A stretch of DNA of 64,000 nucleotides, from positions 1 to 64,000 of IMG/VR virus record IMGVR_UViG_3300046781_000054; one strand, 5' to 3'. Shown here piece after piece: positions 20,898 to 28,935 of this stretch. A program made the position numbers and the translations under genes. Origin of the DNA: a virus. Each line of letters starts with the position of its first letter. The first letter of the stretch is position 1. The notes under the pieces were generated by a model. That model ran no database searches. It saw only the letters and a program-made list of their open reading frames with translations, and was not told the DNA's origin.

Positions 20898-21371
20898 CTA
20901 CTCCTTGATGTCGGGGAACAGGGCCTGCGCGCGGCCGTGCGGGCACGGCGTGCCGTCGGAGGGAAACCACCAGTGCGCTTGGCATCCGCCGTTGTGGTCG
21001 AGCTGGCATGGCTCGGTCTGGGCCAGGTCCTGGACGAGCTGCTCAAGGTCCTCGCGGCTAGCGACCTCCCGGTCGGGCTGCACCGTCTTGCGGTAGCCGG
21101 CCACCAGGCGCTCGATGGCGCCTACGTGCTCCTTGGCCTCGGCCGCCTCCCCCTGCTCCGTCAGCGCGACGGCAAGGCGGGCGCTGTGCAGGATGGCGCC
21201 CAGCAGGGCGCGCGGGTTGGCGGGCTTGGTGTCGCCGTCGAACCGTTCACCGTGCGCACGAGCAGCGCACCGGAACCAGGCGGCCCACGTGTCGTCGTCC
21301 CAGTCGTCGCTGTCTGCGGGTGCGGCACGGAGGACACGGCGATCGTCGTCGGCGGTGTAGATGTCGGTCAT
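20898..21371 (-). CDS. Hypothetical protein with C-terminal Cys/His cluster, 157 aa
   Basis: Start MTDIYTADDDRRVLRA after GAGGCACCCC. The middle is helical; the end CQLDHNGGCQAHWWFPSDGT then CPHGRAQAL holds three Cys and three His and probably binds zinc. The start of the next gene is three bases downstream of its stop. No family recognised. Confidence 0.7.
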   Translation of the reverse strand: MTDIYTADDDRRVLRAAPADSDDWDDDTWAAWFRCAARAHGERFDGDTKPANPRALLGAILHSARLAVALTEQGEAAEAKEHVGAIERLVAGYRKTVQPDREVASREDLEQLVQDLAQTEPCQLDHNGGCQAHWWFPSDGTPCPHGRAQALFPDIKE

Positions 21372-21382
21372 GGGGTGCCTCC

Positions 21383-21973
21383 TCAGGCGGGCAGGTAGTA
21401 GGTGCGGATGGCGTGCTCGTCGCCCTCGGCGGCGTCGTTCATGAGCCAGTCGTAGTCGGCGCCTTCCGGCTCCCACTCGAAGACCGACCACTGGGATTTG
21501 AGGCGGTCGCTGGTGAGGTCGGCGACGTACCAGCCGTGGGCCTTCGCATAGCTGGTTATCGCCCGCATGGCGACGTCCCGGTCCGCGGTGAGGGTGAAGA
21601 GATCGCCCTCTTCCAGTTCGAACACCGGGACGCCTTCATGCGTCTCGGCCTTCAGCGCGACGGCGGTCGGCGTGAACCGGCCCATGGGGAGCGGCGGCAC
21701 GTCGACGACCTGGTTGAGGTAGCGCAGGCCAGCGCACTCCCGGTCGAGGCGGATCTTCAGGTTGGAGTTGCGCCTGCCGTCGATCCGGATGCAGGCGAGG
21801 GTGACGCCGGGGTAGCCGGGTTCGAGTGCGGTGATGATCCCGGGGTGCCACACGGTCGGCTCGTCGCTGTGGAGGTTGCTGTAGTAGGCGAACTCGATGC
21901 GCCGGCCGACAACGGCCTCGGCGGGAACAGCCTGGGCGGGCAGGACGGGCAGGTCGGATGTGGGTGTGGTCAT
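21383..21973 (-). CDS. Hypothetical protein, paralogue of the gene at 19191
   Basis: 196 residues, with GAAGGAG before the ATG. Same architecture as the 19191 protein: a beta-rich N-terminal half (GRRIEFAYYSN, GIITALEPGYPGVTLACIRI), a PPLPMGRFTPTA motif matching PELPMGPFAPIA, and the FEWEPEG ending. The pair looks like an old duplication with three genes or more between the copies. Function unknown. Confidence 0.75.
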   Translation of the reverse strand: MTTPTSDLPVLPAQAVPAEAVVGRRIEFAYYSNLHSDEPTVWHPGIITALEPGYPGVTLACIRIDGRRNSNLKIRLDRECAGLRYLNQVVDVPPLPMGRFTPTAVALKAETHEGVPVFELEEGDLFTLTADRDVAMRAITSYAKAHGWYVADLTSDRLKSQWSVFEWEPEGADYDWLMNDAAEGDEHAIRTYYLPA

Positions 21974-22005
21974 CGGCGGGTCTCCTTCGGAGTGTTGGTG
22001 CGGCG

Positions 22006-22371
22006 CTAGAACGGGACGTCCCCGCCCCAACTGGCGTAGGCCAGCGTCAGCTTGGGGATCGCGTCCCACCGGGATCGATCACGGCGGTCCTGAATGCGCA
22101 GCCACCGTCGGCAGGTGTCGGTCTTGCAGTCCGCGCAGTACGGCTCCCCGGACTCGCCCGTCGCGTCCGGCGCCCATGCCGTGACCGCGTGGTACTTCGG
22201 CTGCTCGCGGGTGAGGCGGGCGTGGCGGCGGGCCAGCATGCGCTGCTTGATGACCGTGTCGTCGGGCGCACGCCACTGGTGGCCGCCTTCGCCGAGGAGG
22301 AACTGGCGGCCATGCCGGTCGCGGGCAATGCCGCAGTCGGCGCAGCCGTAGGGGGTGAGGTCGGGCAGCAT
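22006..22371 (-). CDS. Zinc-binding hypothetical protein, 121 aa
   Basis: Two Cys pairs at the ends of the fold: CADCGIARDRHGRQF near residue 10 and CADCKTDTCRRW near residue 78, with GEGGHQWRAPDDTVIKQRML between. This head (YGCADCGI then HGRQ----GGH-W) is frequent in Streptomyces phage proteins. AAAGG lies upstream, and a two-hairpin block (22408-22466) precedes it. Function unknown. Confidence 0.7.
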   Translation of the reverse strand: MLPDLTPYGCADCGIARDRHGRQFLLGEGGHQWRAPDDTVIKQRMLARRHARLTREQPKYHAVTAWAPDATGESGEPYCADCKTDTCRRWLRIQDRRDRSRWDAIPKLTLAYASWGGDVPF

Positions 22372-22407
22372 GACGGCCTTTCAGGGGCGTTGTGCGGGGT
22401 GTGGGGT

Positions 22408-22466
22408 GGGGCCGCGTCCTCGCGGGTGGACGCGGCCCCAGGAGGCCTCCCAGGGGGCGGGAGGCC
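22408..22466 (-). terminator. Tandem hairpins between PP-loop gene and 22371
   Basis: On the minus strand GGCCTCCC/GGGAGGCC (22466-22444, loop GCCCCCT) is followed by a perfect 12-bp stem GGGGCCGCGTCC/GGACGCGGCCCC (22439-22408, loop ACCCGCGA). The order, two hairpins then ribosome site, matches the modules at 261-1861. Confidence 0.6.
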
Positions 22467-22468
22467 GG

Positions 22469-23305
22469 TCAGGTGAAGCAGGAGGAGTTGTCGCAGGCGC
22501 CGTCGGCCTCGTCGAACATCGGCAGCAGGTCGACACCGTCCGGGATCGCCTGCGCCAAAGGCCGCGCGAACCGGGTCAGATAGACCGGGTCCTTCGGCTC
22601 ACCGTTCTTGTCGAGCAGCGTGCCCCGCCGCTCAATGACCGTGGCCTCCAGTTCGCAGGCCTTCGCGAACAGGTCGGGCCGCTCCCGGCGCAGGCTCTGC
22701 CATTCCTCGGGACGCTTCATCGGGCAGAACCAGCACGCCGACTTCGGCGGCAACGGCAGCCCCGCATCGAGGATGATGCGCTGGCAGTCCGTGCGGCGCA
22801 GACCCAGCTCCAGCAGCGGGTACACGGTGTTCTCGACTGCCGAGTTCCTGCGGTTGTTCGCACGGTGCATCTCGTCGACACTGATCCCGATGCCGACGGT
22901 GGCGGGCTGTTCGGCGGTCGCTCCCATGCGGATGAGCTGCTGCTCGATCAGCTTGATCTTGAAGTCTTTGGTGCAGTTCCGGTTCCCTGGCGCCCCGTTG
23001 TCCATCCGCATCGGGATGTCGATGGTGCGGCTGGGTCGCATCACCTGCTGGTAGAGAGAGCGTTCCTCTCCCGTGCGCTTCATGACCCGACGCAGTTCCA
23101 CGATCTCCAGGCCGTGCTGTTGCGCGTACGGCTTCGCGACGGTGTCGACATAGTCGAGGGTGCGGGGGTCTTCGCTGTCGTCGCCGACGTTGGCGAACAG
23201 GAACGTCTTGTAGGGGATGCGGCCCTGCGCGGCGAGAACCAGGAGCGCATTGGACTGTTGGCCGCCTCCGTAGCTGATGACGGCTATTCGATCCGTGGTG
23301 GGCAT
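22469..23305 (-). CDS. PAPS-reductase/DndC-like PP-loop protein
   Basis: 278 residues. The nucleotide-binding PP-loop SYGGGQQS lies at residues 10-17, followed by KTFLFANVGDDSEDPRTLDY, GNRNCTKDFKIKLIEQQLIR and a Cys motif SACWFCPMKRPEEW near residue 188. This is the PAPS reductase/ATP sulfurylase-like superfamily, to which DndC belongs; it adenylates or activates substrates, sometimes for DNA or tRNA sulfur modification. No other Dnd genes are visible in the window, so a complete phosphorothioation pathway is not shown. Ends in an acidic CDNSSCF tail. Confidence 0.8.
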   Translation of the reverse strand: MPTTDRIAVISYGGGQQSNALLVLAAQGRIPYKTFLFANVGDDSEDPRTLDYVDTVAKPYAQQHGLEIVELRRVMKRTGEERSLYQQVMRPSRTIDIPMRMDNGAPGNRNCTKDFKIKLIEQQLIRMGATAEQPATVGIGISVDEMHRANNRRNSAVENTVYPLLELGLRRTDCQRIILDAGLPLPPKSACWFCPMKRPEEWQSLRRERPDLFAKACELEATVIERRGTLLDKNGEPKDPVYLTRFARPLAQAIPDGVDLLPMFDEADGACDNSSCFT

Positions 23306-23371
23306 GGGTGGGGAGCCTTTCGGTTGGCTGCTGTGAAGGGCCGGGGAAGGCTCGGTCCTTGGAACGGGGGC

Positions 23372-23485
23372 CTACTGGCGGTAGTGGTCGGACGGCTGGT
23401 CGGGTGGACCTTCGGTGCGGATGGCGCAGCCGTCTTCGTGGATGCCGGCCTGCTGTTCTTCGGGGGTGGCGGTGCAGTCGCACAT
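23372..23485 (-). CDS. Very small Cys-containing protein, 37 aa
   Basis: MCDCTATPEEQQAGIHEDGC and a short tail. The ATG is four bases after the stop of the gene at 23489. It has CxC and a third Cys with a nearby His. Small size and hydrophilic nature suggest an accessory peptide; the coupling to the upstream gene is the main support. Confidence 0.5.
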   Translation of the reverse strand: MCDCTATPEEQQAGIHEDGCAIRTEGPPDQPSDHYRQ

Positions 23486-23488
23486 GGG

Positions 23489-24100
23489 TCACGCAGCCTG
23501 CGAGTACAGGCGGCGGGCCATCTCGGCGAAGTAGCGCTCGCCCTCGCCGACGTTGGTGATGCCGGCGTCGACCATGTCGCCGAGGAGACCGACGAACTGG
23601 TACGGGGTCATCGCGTTGATGTGGGCGACAAGGTTCACGTCGGCGCGGCAGTCGTCGATGTGCTTCTCCCAGGACCGGAGTGCGGCGCCGGCGGTGCGGA
23701 AGATGGCCTCACGGTCGGCGTTGTACATGCCCGGGTTGTAGCTGGCTTCGGCGATCAGGTTGATGACGTCGCGGTGGCCGTCGACGGTCCACTTCTTGCT
23801 GTTGAAGCGGCGGGTGCGGGGGCCGATCTGAAGGTAGGAGCGCATCTCGCGGGCGAAGTTCTGGCCGGTGGTGGAGGCGGCGGCGAGCTGGGCCGCCTTC
23901 TCCTCCTTGCGTTCGGCGGCGATCAGGTTGTCGGCCGCTTCCTGGGCGGTGTCGCCGTGGCCGGCGAGCTCGCCGCGGGTGGCTCGCCACGTCATGTTGG
24001 GGCGGAGGCGGAGGGTGATGTCCGAGGCGGTCCAGGTCACGGCGTTGGTCGAGGTGAGGGGGGTGTGGGTGCCGTTGATGGTGATGGCCTCGGTGTTCAT
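23489..24100 (-). CDS. Hypothetical protein heading the 24100-16188 operon, 203 aa
   Basis: Start MNTEAITINGTHTPLTSTNA after AAGGGAG. The N-terminal region (VTWTASDITLRLRPNMTWRA) is beta-rich, the rest helical, with one Cys. It is the first gene behind the regulated promoter at 24135-24163. Its short segment DTAQEAADNLIAAERKEEKA could be a coiled coil. I do not recognise a family; being first in an early operon under the phage-wide motif makes it interesting. Confidence 0.75.
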   Translation of the reverse strand: MNTEAITINGTHTPLTSTNAVTWTASDITLRLRPNMTWRATRGELAGHGDTAQEAADNLIAAERKEEKAAQLAAASTTGQNFAREMRSYLQIGPRTRRFNSKKWTVDGHRDVINLIAEASYNPGMYNADREAIFRTAGAALRSWEKHIDDCRADVNLVAHINAMTPYQFVGLLGDMVDAGITNVGEGERYFAEMARRLYSQAA

Positions 24101-24134
24101 GCGTGCTCCCTTGGTGTGCCCTGGCGATGACTCC

Positions 24135-24163
24135 AACGTAACCTATAACGCATTGCATAGCAA
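24135..24163 (-). promoter_or_regulatory. Regulated promoter, ATGCGTTATAG variant, site 2
   Basis: On the minus strand TTGCTA (24163-24158), 17-bp spacer TGCAATGCGTTATAGGT, TACGTT (24140-24135). It drives the operon beginning at 24100. Spacer differs by one base from sites at 9243 and 30219. Confidence 0.85.
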
Positions 24164-24185
24164 TGGCTTTGTGGCATGAGAAAAG

Positions 24186-24213
24186 GGGCCCGACCCCGAA
24201 AGGCCAGACCCCA
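24186..24213 (-). terminator. Imperfect hairpin after ssb
   Basis: On the minus strand GGGGTCTGGCC pairs with GGTCGGGCCCC through several G-U pairs, followed by TTTTC. It ends the ssb transcript before the promoter at 24135-24163. Confidence 0.5.
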
Positions 24214-24232
24214 CAACCTCACCGACACAAGA

Positions 24233-24751
24233 TCAGAACGGCGGAGGCTCATCCCCCACTCCCCCACCAGCACCCCACCCACCCTGCGCCGGCTGCTGCC
24301 CACCCGGCACCTCACCCCACGGATCCCGACGCCCCTCCCGCGACGACTGCGCCCGCGCCTGCTCGTACCGCTCCCGCCCCTGCCCACCCCCGGCCTTCGT
24401 CACCTTCGCCGTAGCCGACCGAAGACTCACCCCAAGCTCCTCAACATCCAGCTCGTACACGGTCCGCTTCACACCCTCACGATCCTCGTACGACCGCTGC
24501 TTGAGTCGGCCCTGCACGATCACTCTCATCCCACGCTGCAACGACTCCGCAGCGTTCTCCGCGGCCTGACGCCACACCGAACACGTCAGGAACAAGGACT
24601 CGCCGTCGCGCCACTCATTGGCCTGCCGGTCGAACGTCCGCGGCGTCGACGCCACCCGAAACTTGCAGACCGCCGCGGACGACGGCGTGTACTTCAACTC
24701 GGGGTCGTCGACTAGATGCCCGCACACCGTGATCACCGTCTCGCCACTCAT
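24233..24751 (-). CDS. ssb: Single-stranded DNA-binding protein
   Basis: 172 residues with an OB-fold typical of bacterial [75 protein letters not shown] Gly/Gln/Pro-rich linker leads to the acidic-hydrophobic tip DEPPPF, which normally recruits partner proteins. It binds ssDNA during phage replication and recombination and may cooperate with the Rad52-like protein and RusA. It is the last gene of the 30145 operon. Confidence 0.93.
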   Translation of the reverse strand: MSGETVITVCGHLVDDPELKYTPSSAAVCKFRVASTPRTFDRQANEWRDGESLFLTCSVWRQAAENAAESLQRGMRVIVQGRLKQRSYEDREGVKRTVYELDVEELGVSLRSATAKVTKAGGGQGRERYEQARAQSSREGRRDPWGEVPGGQQPAQGGWGAGGGVGDEPPPF

Positions 24752-24769
24752 GCCGTACTCCTTCTCTGC

Positions 24770-25936
24770 TCAACTCGCGCGCACGGCATCGGCCGGCGCG
24801 TCCAACTCGGTGTGGCCACAGAAGTGCGTCCGCGAGGCCCGCTTCGCCTCGAGCGTCTTGCCCGGCGCCCTCAACGGGCCCCCGGCATTGCGGTAGTTCC
24901 GGCCGCTCAGAATGTGATTCATCGTGTTCCGCGGAATGCCGTACTTCATGGCGAGCTGCGGCGCCGTGACACCACCCGCCGCGAACAGCTCCCGGATCTC
25001 CACGATCTGCTCGGCCGTGAACGTGCAGCGCGCCGGAGCCTTCAACGGGAACTCCTTACCCTCCCTCTCGTACTGGCGGCGCTGCCGCGACACGTACGAG
25101 GCGGTCGTGCCCTCCTTCAGGTTCCGCTCCCGGTCGATGTCCAGGTACGACATGCCCTTGCCCACGGCCAGCGCGATCGCCTCGACCTTCTGCTCCCTGG
25201 GCAGCCACACATCGCTCCCGGTAACCCACAGCTCCAGGTCGTTACCCGGGTCCTCAGGCTCCTCCTCAGGGGCGTCACCGTCGGCCAGCATCCGCCGGTA
25301 CGAGGCAAGCACGTCGTCCACCGCAGTCCGACCGATCCCCAATCGGGCGGCGATCTCCTTCAACGAAGCGCCCTCGTCCCGCCAACGGTGAATGTCCTCC
25401 GCCCGCGCGAACGCCCGCTCCTTCGCCGTCCCGCTCCGCAGACACGCAGCCGTCGGAGGCTTCCGCACCGGCACGTCCTCGCCGGCCAGACGGGCCGCCA
25501 ACCGCATCGTCGACTCACCCAGGCCCGGCTCGGCCACGTTCGCCACCGACTGGCCCACCGCCTGCGCCTCCAAGGCCAACAGGCGTGCCTCCTCGGCGTC
25601 GTACGGGCCATCGATGCGCTCGTCGACGAACAGCTGCGTGCGCTGCTCCCCTGTCAGGCCGGCACGGACCCCGTCCCGGTTCCACATGGTCTGCCCCTCC
25701 TCCGCCATGCGTGCTCGCAGGCATTCGTCGAGAACGGGGCAGGACAGGCACGTCTTGTGGGCCTTGGCTGTGAGAGCCGGGTTGTCGCCGTCCCACCACT
25801 CCATGGGCCGGTTGAAGCACGCCGAGCGGTCTTCCCAGGAGGTGGTGAGGGATTCGGGGCGGCGGCGCCAGTCGGCGGCGTGGCTGACGGCTTGTGCTAT
25901 TGGGCGGCCAGTTCCGTTAATGGTGTGGGTGGTCAT
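24770..25936 (-). CDS. WhiB-like iron-sulfur domain fused to several HTH domains
   Basis: 388 residues. Residues 34-100 form a WhiB-type domain: Cys at 40, 63, 66 and 72 (CLSCPVLDEC), expected to hold a 4Fe-4S cluster, and DGVRAGLTGEQR in the place of the GVWGG turn. The following 290 residues contain sigma-70-like or resolvase-like HTHs (about 178-212: ASLKEIAARLGIGRTAVDDV; 318-360: VTAPQLAMKYGIPRNTMNHI) and a middle motif with YLDIDRERNLKEGTTASYVS. Ordinary WhiB proteins are only 80-130 residues and depend on SigA, so the extra DNA-binding part is unusual. Redox-sensitive control of phage genes is possible. Confidence 0.82.
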   Translation of the reverse strand: MTTHTINGTGRPIAQAVSHAADWRRRPESLTTSWEDRSACFNRPMEWWDGDNPALTAKAHKTCLSCPVLDECLRARMAEEGQTMWNRDGVRAGLTGEQRTQLFVDERIDGPYDAEEARLLALEAQAVGQSVANVAEPGLGESTMRLAARLAGEDVPVRKPPTAACLRSGTAKERAFARAEDIHRWRDEGASLKEIAARLGIGRTAVDDVLASYRRMLADGDAPEEEPEDPGNDLELWVTGSDVWLPREQKVEAIALAVGKGMSYLDIDRERNLKEGTTASYVSRQRRQYEREGKEFPLKAPARCTFTAEQIVEIRELFAAGGVTAPQLAMKYGIPRNTMNHILSGRNYRNAGGPLRAPGKTLEAKRASRTHFCGHTELDAPADAVRAS

Positions 25937-26394
25937 GTCGTGGCTCCGGGCGGGTTGAGGAGTGCGAGGTGGTCGGGGTGGATGGAGTCGAGGTCGGTGA
26001 TCCACAGGACGAGTTGGGAGCCCTTGACGGGGGTGCCGATGCGGGGGTCGGGGCCGAGGAGGCGTTCACTGTTGTCGTCGGGGAGGATTCCGGCGTCCAC
26101 CAGGCCGTCGACTGCGGCCTTTGCTGACGGGGCCCAGTTGCCGGGGTCGCGGCGTTGGATCTGGGTGTCGGGGTGGATGACGAAGTAGATGTGGGCGCGC
26201 TGGAGGGCGGGGATTTTGCTGTGTCGTGCGGTGGCCCAGGCGGCGTTGCGGATGACTTTGACGAGTTCGGCTTTGCGCCTGAAGTGGAGGCTCTGGTTGG
26301 CGTTGATGAGTTTGGTCTTGGGCGGGAGGGCGAGGCGCCAGGATTGGGGGCGGGTGATGCCGCCGTGGCTGGTCTCTGGGCTGGTCGTGGTCAT
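25933..26394 (-). CDS. rusA: RusA-like Holliday junction resolvase
   Basis: 153 residues. Core motifs: HIYFVIHPDTQIQRRDPGNW, then VDGLVDAGILPDDNSERLLG, with acidic residues where RusA has its metal site, and a final beta segment. The family cuts Holliday junctions. The ATGA overlaps with both neighbours place it in the early recombination operon together with ssb. The symbol is by family resemblance, not proof of orthology. Confidence 0.8.
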   Translation of the reverse strand: MTTTSPETSHGGITRPQSWRLALPPKTKLINANQSLHFRRKAELVKVIRNAAWATARHSKIPALQRAHIYFVIHPDTQIQRRDPGNWAPSAKAAVDGLVDAGILPDDNSERLLGPDPRIGTPVKGSQLVLWITDLDSIHPDHLALLNPPGATT

Positions 26395-26783
26395 GTGGGC
26401 TGCTCCTGGGTTTGGGTGACGGCGATGGTGATGGGGACGGCGCCGTCGGCGGTGGCGGAGCAGAAGATCCAGCCGCGCCAGTCGTGGTCGGCTCGGGGGT
26501 AGTTCGGTGGCGGTTCGAGCGCGGTGAGGTGGACGTGCTCGTGGTGGGCTTGGTCGACGTACAGGTCGTTGCGGAGGAGAAGGTTGACTTCGACGGCGAA
26601 GGGGGTGAGGGGTTGGTGTCCGATGCGGAGGAGGTCGCCGTTCCAGGCGCGGAGCCCGGGGTGGTTGCGAACGGGGTCGCCGAGGGGTTTGGTGCCGTGT
26701 TCGGCTTCGTGGCGAGCAAGTTGCCGGGCCTGCTCTTCGGCGGCGGCGAGGGCGGCCGCGTAGCCGGGGGTGGTCTCAGGCAT
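26391..26783 (-). CDS. Hypothetical protein, 130 aa
   Basis: Start MPETTPGYAAALAAAEEQAR overlapping the stop region of the upstream gene. A helical N-terminal half, then beta-rich PFAVEVNLLLRNDLYVDQAH and a W-rich end. No Cys pair, no membrane span. It precedes rusA with a four-base overlap. Unknown. Confidence 0.7.
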   Translation of the reverse strand: MPETTPGYAAALAAAEEQARQLARHEAEHGTKPLGDPVRNHPGLRAWNGDLLRIGHQPLTPFAVEVNLLLRNDLYVDQAHHEHVHLTALEPPPNYPRADHDWRGWIFCSATADGAVPITIAVTQTQEQPT

Positions 26784-27471
26784 CGAGGTCGCCGCCCCAG
26801 CTGGCGCGGCGCAGGTTGCCCATGGCGGAGTCGTGTCGTCCGTCGTGCTTGTCGGGGAGTTCGCAGCGGGTGTAGCCCGGTCCGCCGTACTCGGCATGGC
26901 ACTGGTCCTGGGCCGACTCGATGGTCATGCCAAGTCGGCGGGCGAGTCCTTGGAAGGCGGTCTGGGCCTGCTGGAGGTCGGCCTTGGCCTGTGCCAGCTC
27001 GGTCTCGAGTTCGGTGACGCGGGCTTCGGCCTGCTGGCGGAACTCGTGCGGGGTGGGGCGGTGTCGGCGCTGGATGGTGACCGTGTAGGAGTCGGTCGGG
27101 TTCTGGCCGTCCTGGAGGTCCAGGGACACGGAGGGGGCGGTGATCTCGGTCTCGAGGTAGTTCTCCGCGTCGTGGCTGTCGAGCATGGTGCGCATGGTGG
27201 CGACGAGGGTCAGGAGGATCTCGCGGGCGGGTTCGAGGGAGAGCGTGGCGACGCCGTTCTTGATGTTGAGGCCGCGCATCATCGTGCCGTCGGTGAGGAT
27301 CTCGGCGGCGGTGTCGGCGAGGGCGTCCATGGCGATGTCGCCCATGAGTTTCCAGTCACCGTCGTTGAGGTGGTGCCACTCGTGGTGGGTGGTGCGGAGT
27401 GCCTGGGTGATGGCGTTGCGGGCTTGGAGCCTGCGCTTGTGCTTCTGGGCTTCGGTGAGTTCGGCGGTCAC
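26776..27471 (-). CDS. Hypothetical coiled-coil protein with C-terminal His/Cys cluster, 231 aa
   Basis: GTG start overlapping the upstream stop. A helical first half (TEAQKHKRRLQARNAITQAL, HHEWHHLNDGDWKLMGDIAM), a beta strand region, a coiled coil (residues 150-190: ARVTELETELAQAKADLQQA) and a tail with CHAEYGGPGYTRCELPDKHD, often seen in actinophage proteins as a zinc site. Function unknown. Confidence 0.7.
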   Translation of the reverse strand: MTAELTEAQKHKRRLQARNAITQALRTTHHEWHHLNDGDWKLMGDIAMDALADTAAEILTDGTMMRGLNIKNGVATLSLEPAREILLTLVATMRTMLDSHDAENYLETEITAPSVSLDLQDGQNPTDSYTVTIQRRHRPTPHEFRQQAEARVTELETELAQAKADLQQAQTAFQGLARRLGMTIESAQDQCHAEYGGPGYTRCELPDKHDGRHDSAMGNLRRASWGGDLDA

Positions 27472-28124
27472 GGCTGCGGGTGCTCCTTCGGCTGCTCGTT
27501 GTGGGCGCGGTCGTGGAGGCCGGCGGTGATCTGGTCGCGGGATAGGGGCTGGGTCTCGAGCGCGGAGGCTTCGGCGCGGCGGATGCCTTCGCGGAGCTGG
27601 AACACGGCCGGGGCCTTGGGGGCGGGCACGGGGGCGGTGCCGTGGTGGATGGCCTTGTTCCAGTCGTATTCGCGGCCGCCGTCGTCTCGGGTGGGCTGGG
27701 CGTGGACGGCGGTGCAGGTGCGGGTGAGGGTGCGGGCCTCGCGGAGGTCGGAGGCCGAGTTGATGGGCCAGCCGTGTATGGCGCCGTAGGGGCAGGCGAT
27801 GTGGGCGGTGAAGTGGCGGTCGGGGGCGGGGTTGTGGATGAGGAGGGTTCCGTCGGTGAGGTGGGCTTGGGAGCCGTTCCAGGCGCGGACGGGGATGGGG
27901 AGTTGGAGGGCGGCGGAGGCGAGGGCGGCTCGGACGGCGTACTGCTCGGTGGCGCTGAGCGGGCCGACGATGCCGGAGGGGCGTATGGGGAGGGGGTGTC
28001 GGAGGTCGACTGTGGTGCCGCGGTCAGGGGCCGGTGGGGTGGTCTTCTTCGCGGCGCGGGTTCGCTGCGGTGTGGCCGGGGTGGTTTTCTTGGCCGGGGT
28101 CTTTTTCGCGGTGCGTGTGCTCAC
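27468..28124 (-). CDS. Protein with histone-H1-like basic head, 218 aa
   Basis: GTG start with GGAG upstream. Residues 1-38 are a Lys/Ala/Pro/Thr-rich tail (TAKKTPAKKTTPATPQRTRA), like the basic arm of H1 or HupS. The remainder (VDLRHPLPIRPSGIVGPLSA, then AHLTDGTLLIHNPAPDRHFT) is a folded alpha/beta domain with two Cys. It may bind DNA non-specifically. Family not recognised. Confidence 0.7.
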   Translation of the reverse strand: MSTRTAKKTPAKKTTPATPQRTRAAKKTTPPAPDRGTTVDLRHPLPIRPSGIVGPLSATEQYAVRAALASAALQLPIPVRAWNGSQAHLTDGTLLIHNPAPDRHFTAHIACPYGAIHGWPINSASDLREARTLTRTCTAVHAQPTRDDGGREYDWNKAIHHGTAPVPAPKAPAVFQLREGIRRAEASALETQPLSRDQITAGLHDRAHNEQPKEHPQP

Positions 28125-28239
28125 GGTCGAGCTCCGATCGAGGGTGTGGCGGGGTGGTGCTCCGTCGGTTGTGGGGGTGGGTGATGAGGAGTGCTGTGGT
28201 GATGCCGAGGGCGAGGGCGATGCCGTCAGGCCACGTCAC
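28024..28239 (-). CDS. Possible small membrane protein overlapping the next gene, 71 aa
   Basis: GTG start (VTWPDGIALALGITTALLIT) just upstream of the stop of the 28226 gene. One hydrophobic segment, then a basic hydrophilic tail. It overlaps the following gene by about 100 bases, which is unusual here, so it may not be real. Confidence 0.35.
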   Translation of the reverse strand: MTWPDGIALALGITTALLITHPHNRRSTTPPHPRSELDREHTHREKDPGQENHPGHTAANPRREEDHPTGP

Positions 28240-28678
28240 TGGCTCGGCCGAGGGCGTCGTCCAGGTCCCACAGGTCGATGCTGTGGTTGCCGTGGTCACG
28301 GGCGCGGTCGGCGAGGTCCCGCGCGGCGCTCAGGCGGCTCTCGGCGGCGTCGCGTTCGGCGCGGACCGCAGCCAACTCGGCGAGGAGAGTGGGCACGTCG
28401 GTGCGGGCGTGGGCGGTGAACTCGGCGTCGGCCTTGACCTGCTCCCAGTCCTCCTCGGCGGTCCACTCCGTGTGGGTGGGGTCGTTGTCGAGGGGCTCCT
28501 CGTCGAAACGGGCGATGCCTCGGCGGGCCTGGTAGCCGTGACCCGTGTCTTTGAGGTCGGCGGCGATCTCGAGGAGGCCTCCCCCGCCGAACTCGTACGT
28601 GCCCCACGGGCCCGGCGTTGCTGCGTCGACGCGGGTGGTGATCGCGGTTTCGTGCTGCGGTGAAAGGCGCTCGGTCAT
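28226..28678 (-). CDS. Hypothetical protein of the phage Ea22-like type, 150 aa
   Basis: The pattern ITTRVDAATPGPWGTYEFGG, then DAEFTAHARTDVPTLLAELA and a coiled coil (AAVRAERDAAESRLSAARDL) is the common layout of phage accessory proteins that begin with TPGPW and end in a helix. They are abundant in actinophages, with no established function. It is coupled to the gene upstream by ATGA. Confidence 0.65.
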   Translation of the reverse strand: MTERLSPQHETAITTRVDAATPGPWGTYEFGGGGLLEIAADLKDTGHGYQARRGIARFDEEPLDNDPTHTEWTAEEDWEQVKADAEFTAHARTDVPTLLAELAAVRAERDAAESRLSAARDLADRARDHGNHSIDLWDLDDALGRASDVA

Positions 28679-28914
28679 CGCTGGGTCTCCTGCTTCTCGC
28701 GGAGGGCGGCGGTGACGCCGATCTGGTGGAGGTAGCCGTCGGCGTAGCCCTGGGCGTAGAGCGGGTCGTGGTCGTCGGCCATGGCGGCGCGGGCCATGGC
28801 GCGGCGGGCGGGCAGCTTCTCCAGGGCGGCGTACTCGCCGTCGGTGTAGCCGGTGTTGTACGAGTTGTCGCCGGGCTCGTCGGTCGGGACGGGGGCGATG
28901 GTCTGGATGGTCAT
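28675..28914 (-). CDS. Hypothetical protein, 79 aa
   Basis: Acidic head (MTIQTIAPVPTDEPGDNSYN), then SYNTGYTDGEYAALEKLPAR and YAQGYADGYLHQIGVTAALR, two similar Gly-Tyr-rich units. No Cys. Function unknown. It overlaps the downstream gene by four bases. Confidence 0.65.
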   Translation of the reverse strand: MTIQTIAPVPTDEPGDNSYNTGYTDGEYAALEKLPARRAMARAAMADDHDPLYAQGYADGYLHQIGVTAALREKQETQR

Positions 28915-28935
28915 GGCGTCGAGTTCCGTTCCGGG

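Noticed and set aside
22469-23305. Complete Dnd phosphorothioation system
   Set aside because: Only a DndC-like protein is present; neighbours show no desulfurase, DndD or DndE features.
22355-24130. Rightward open frame of 591 codons
   Set aside because: Antisense to the PP-loop protein and the 23489 gene; no ribosome site and biased composition.
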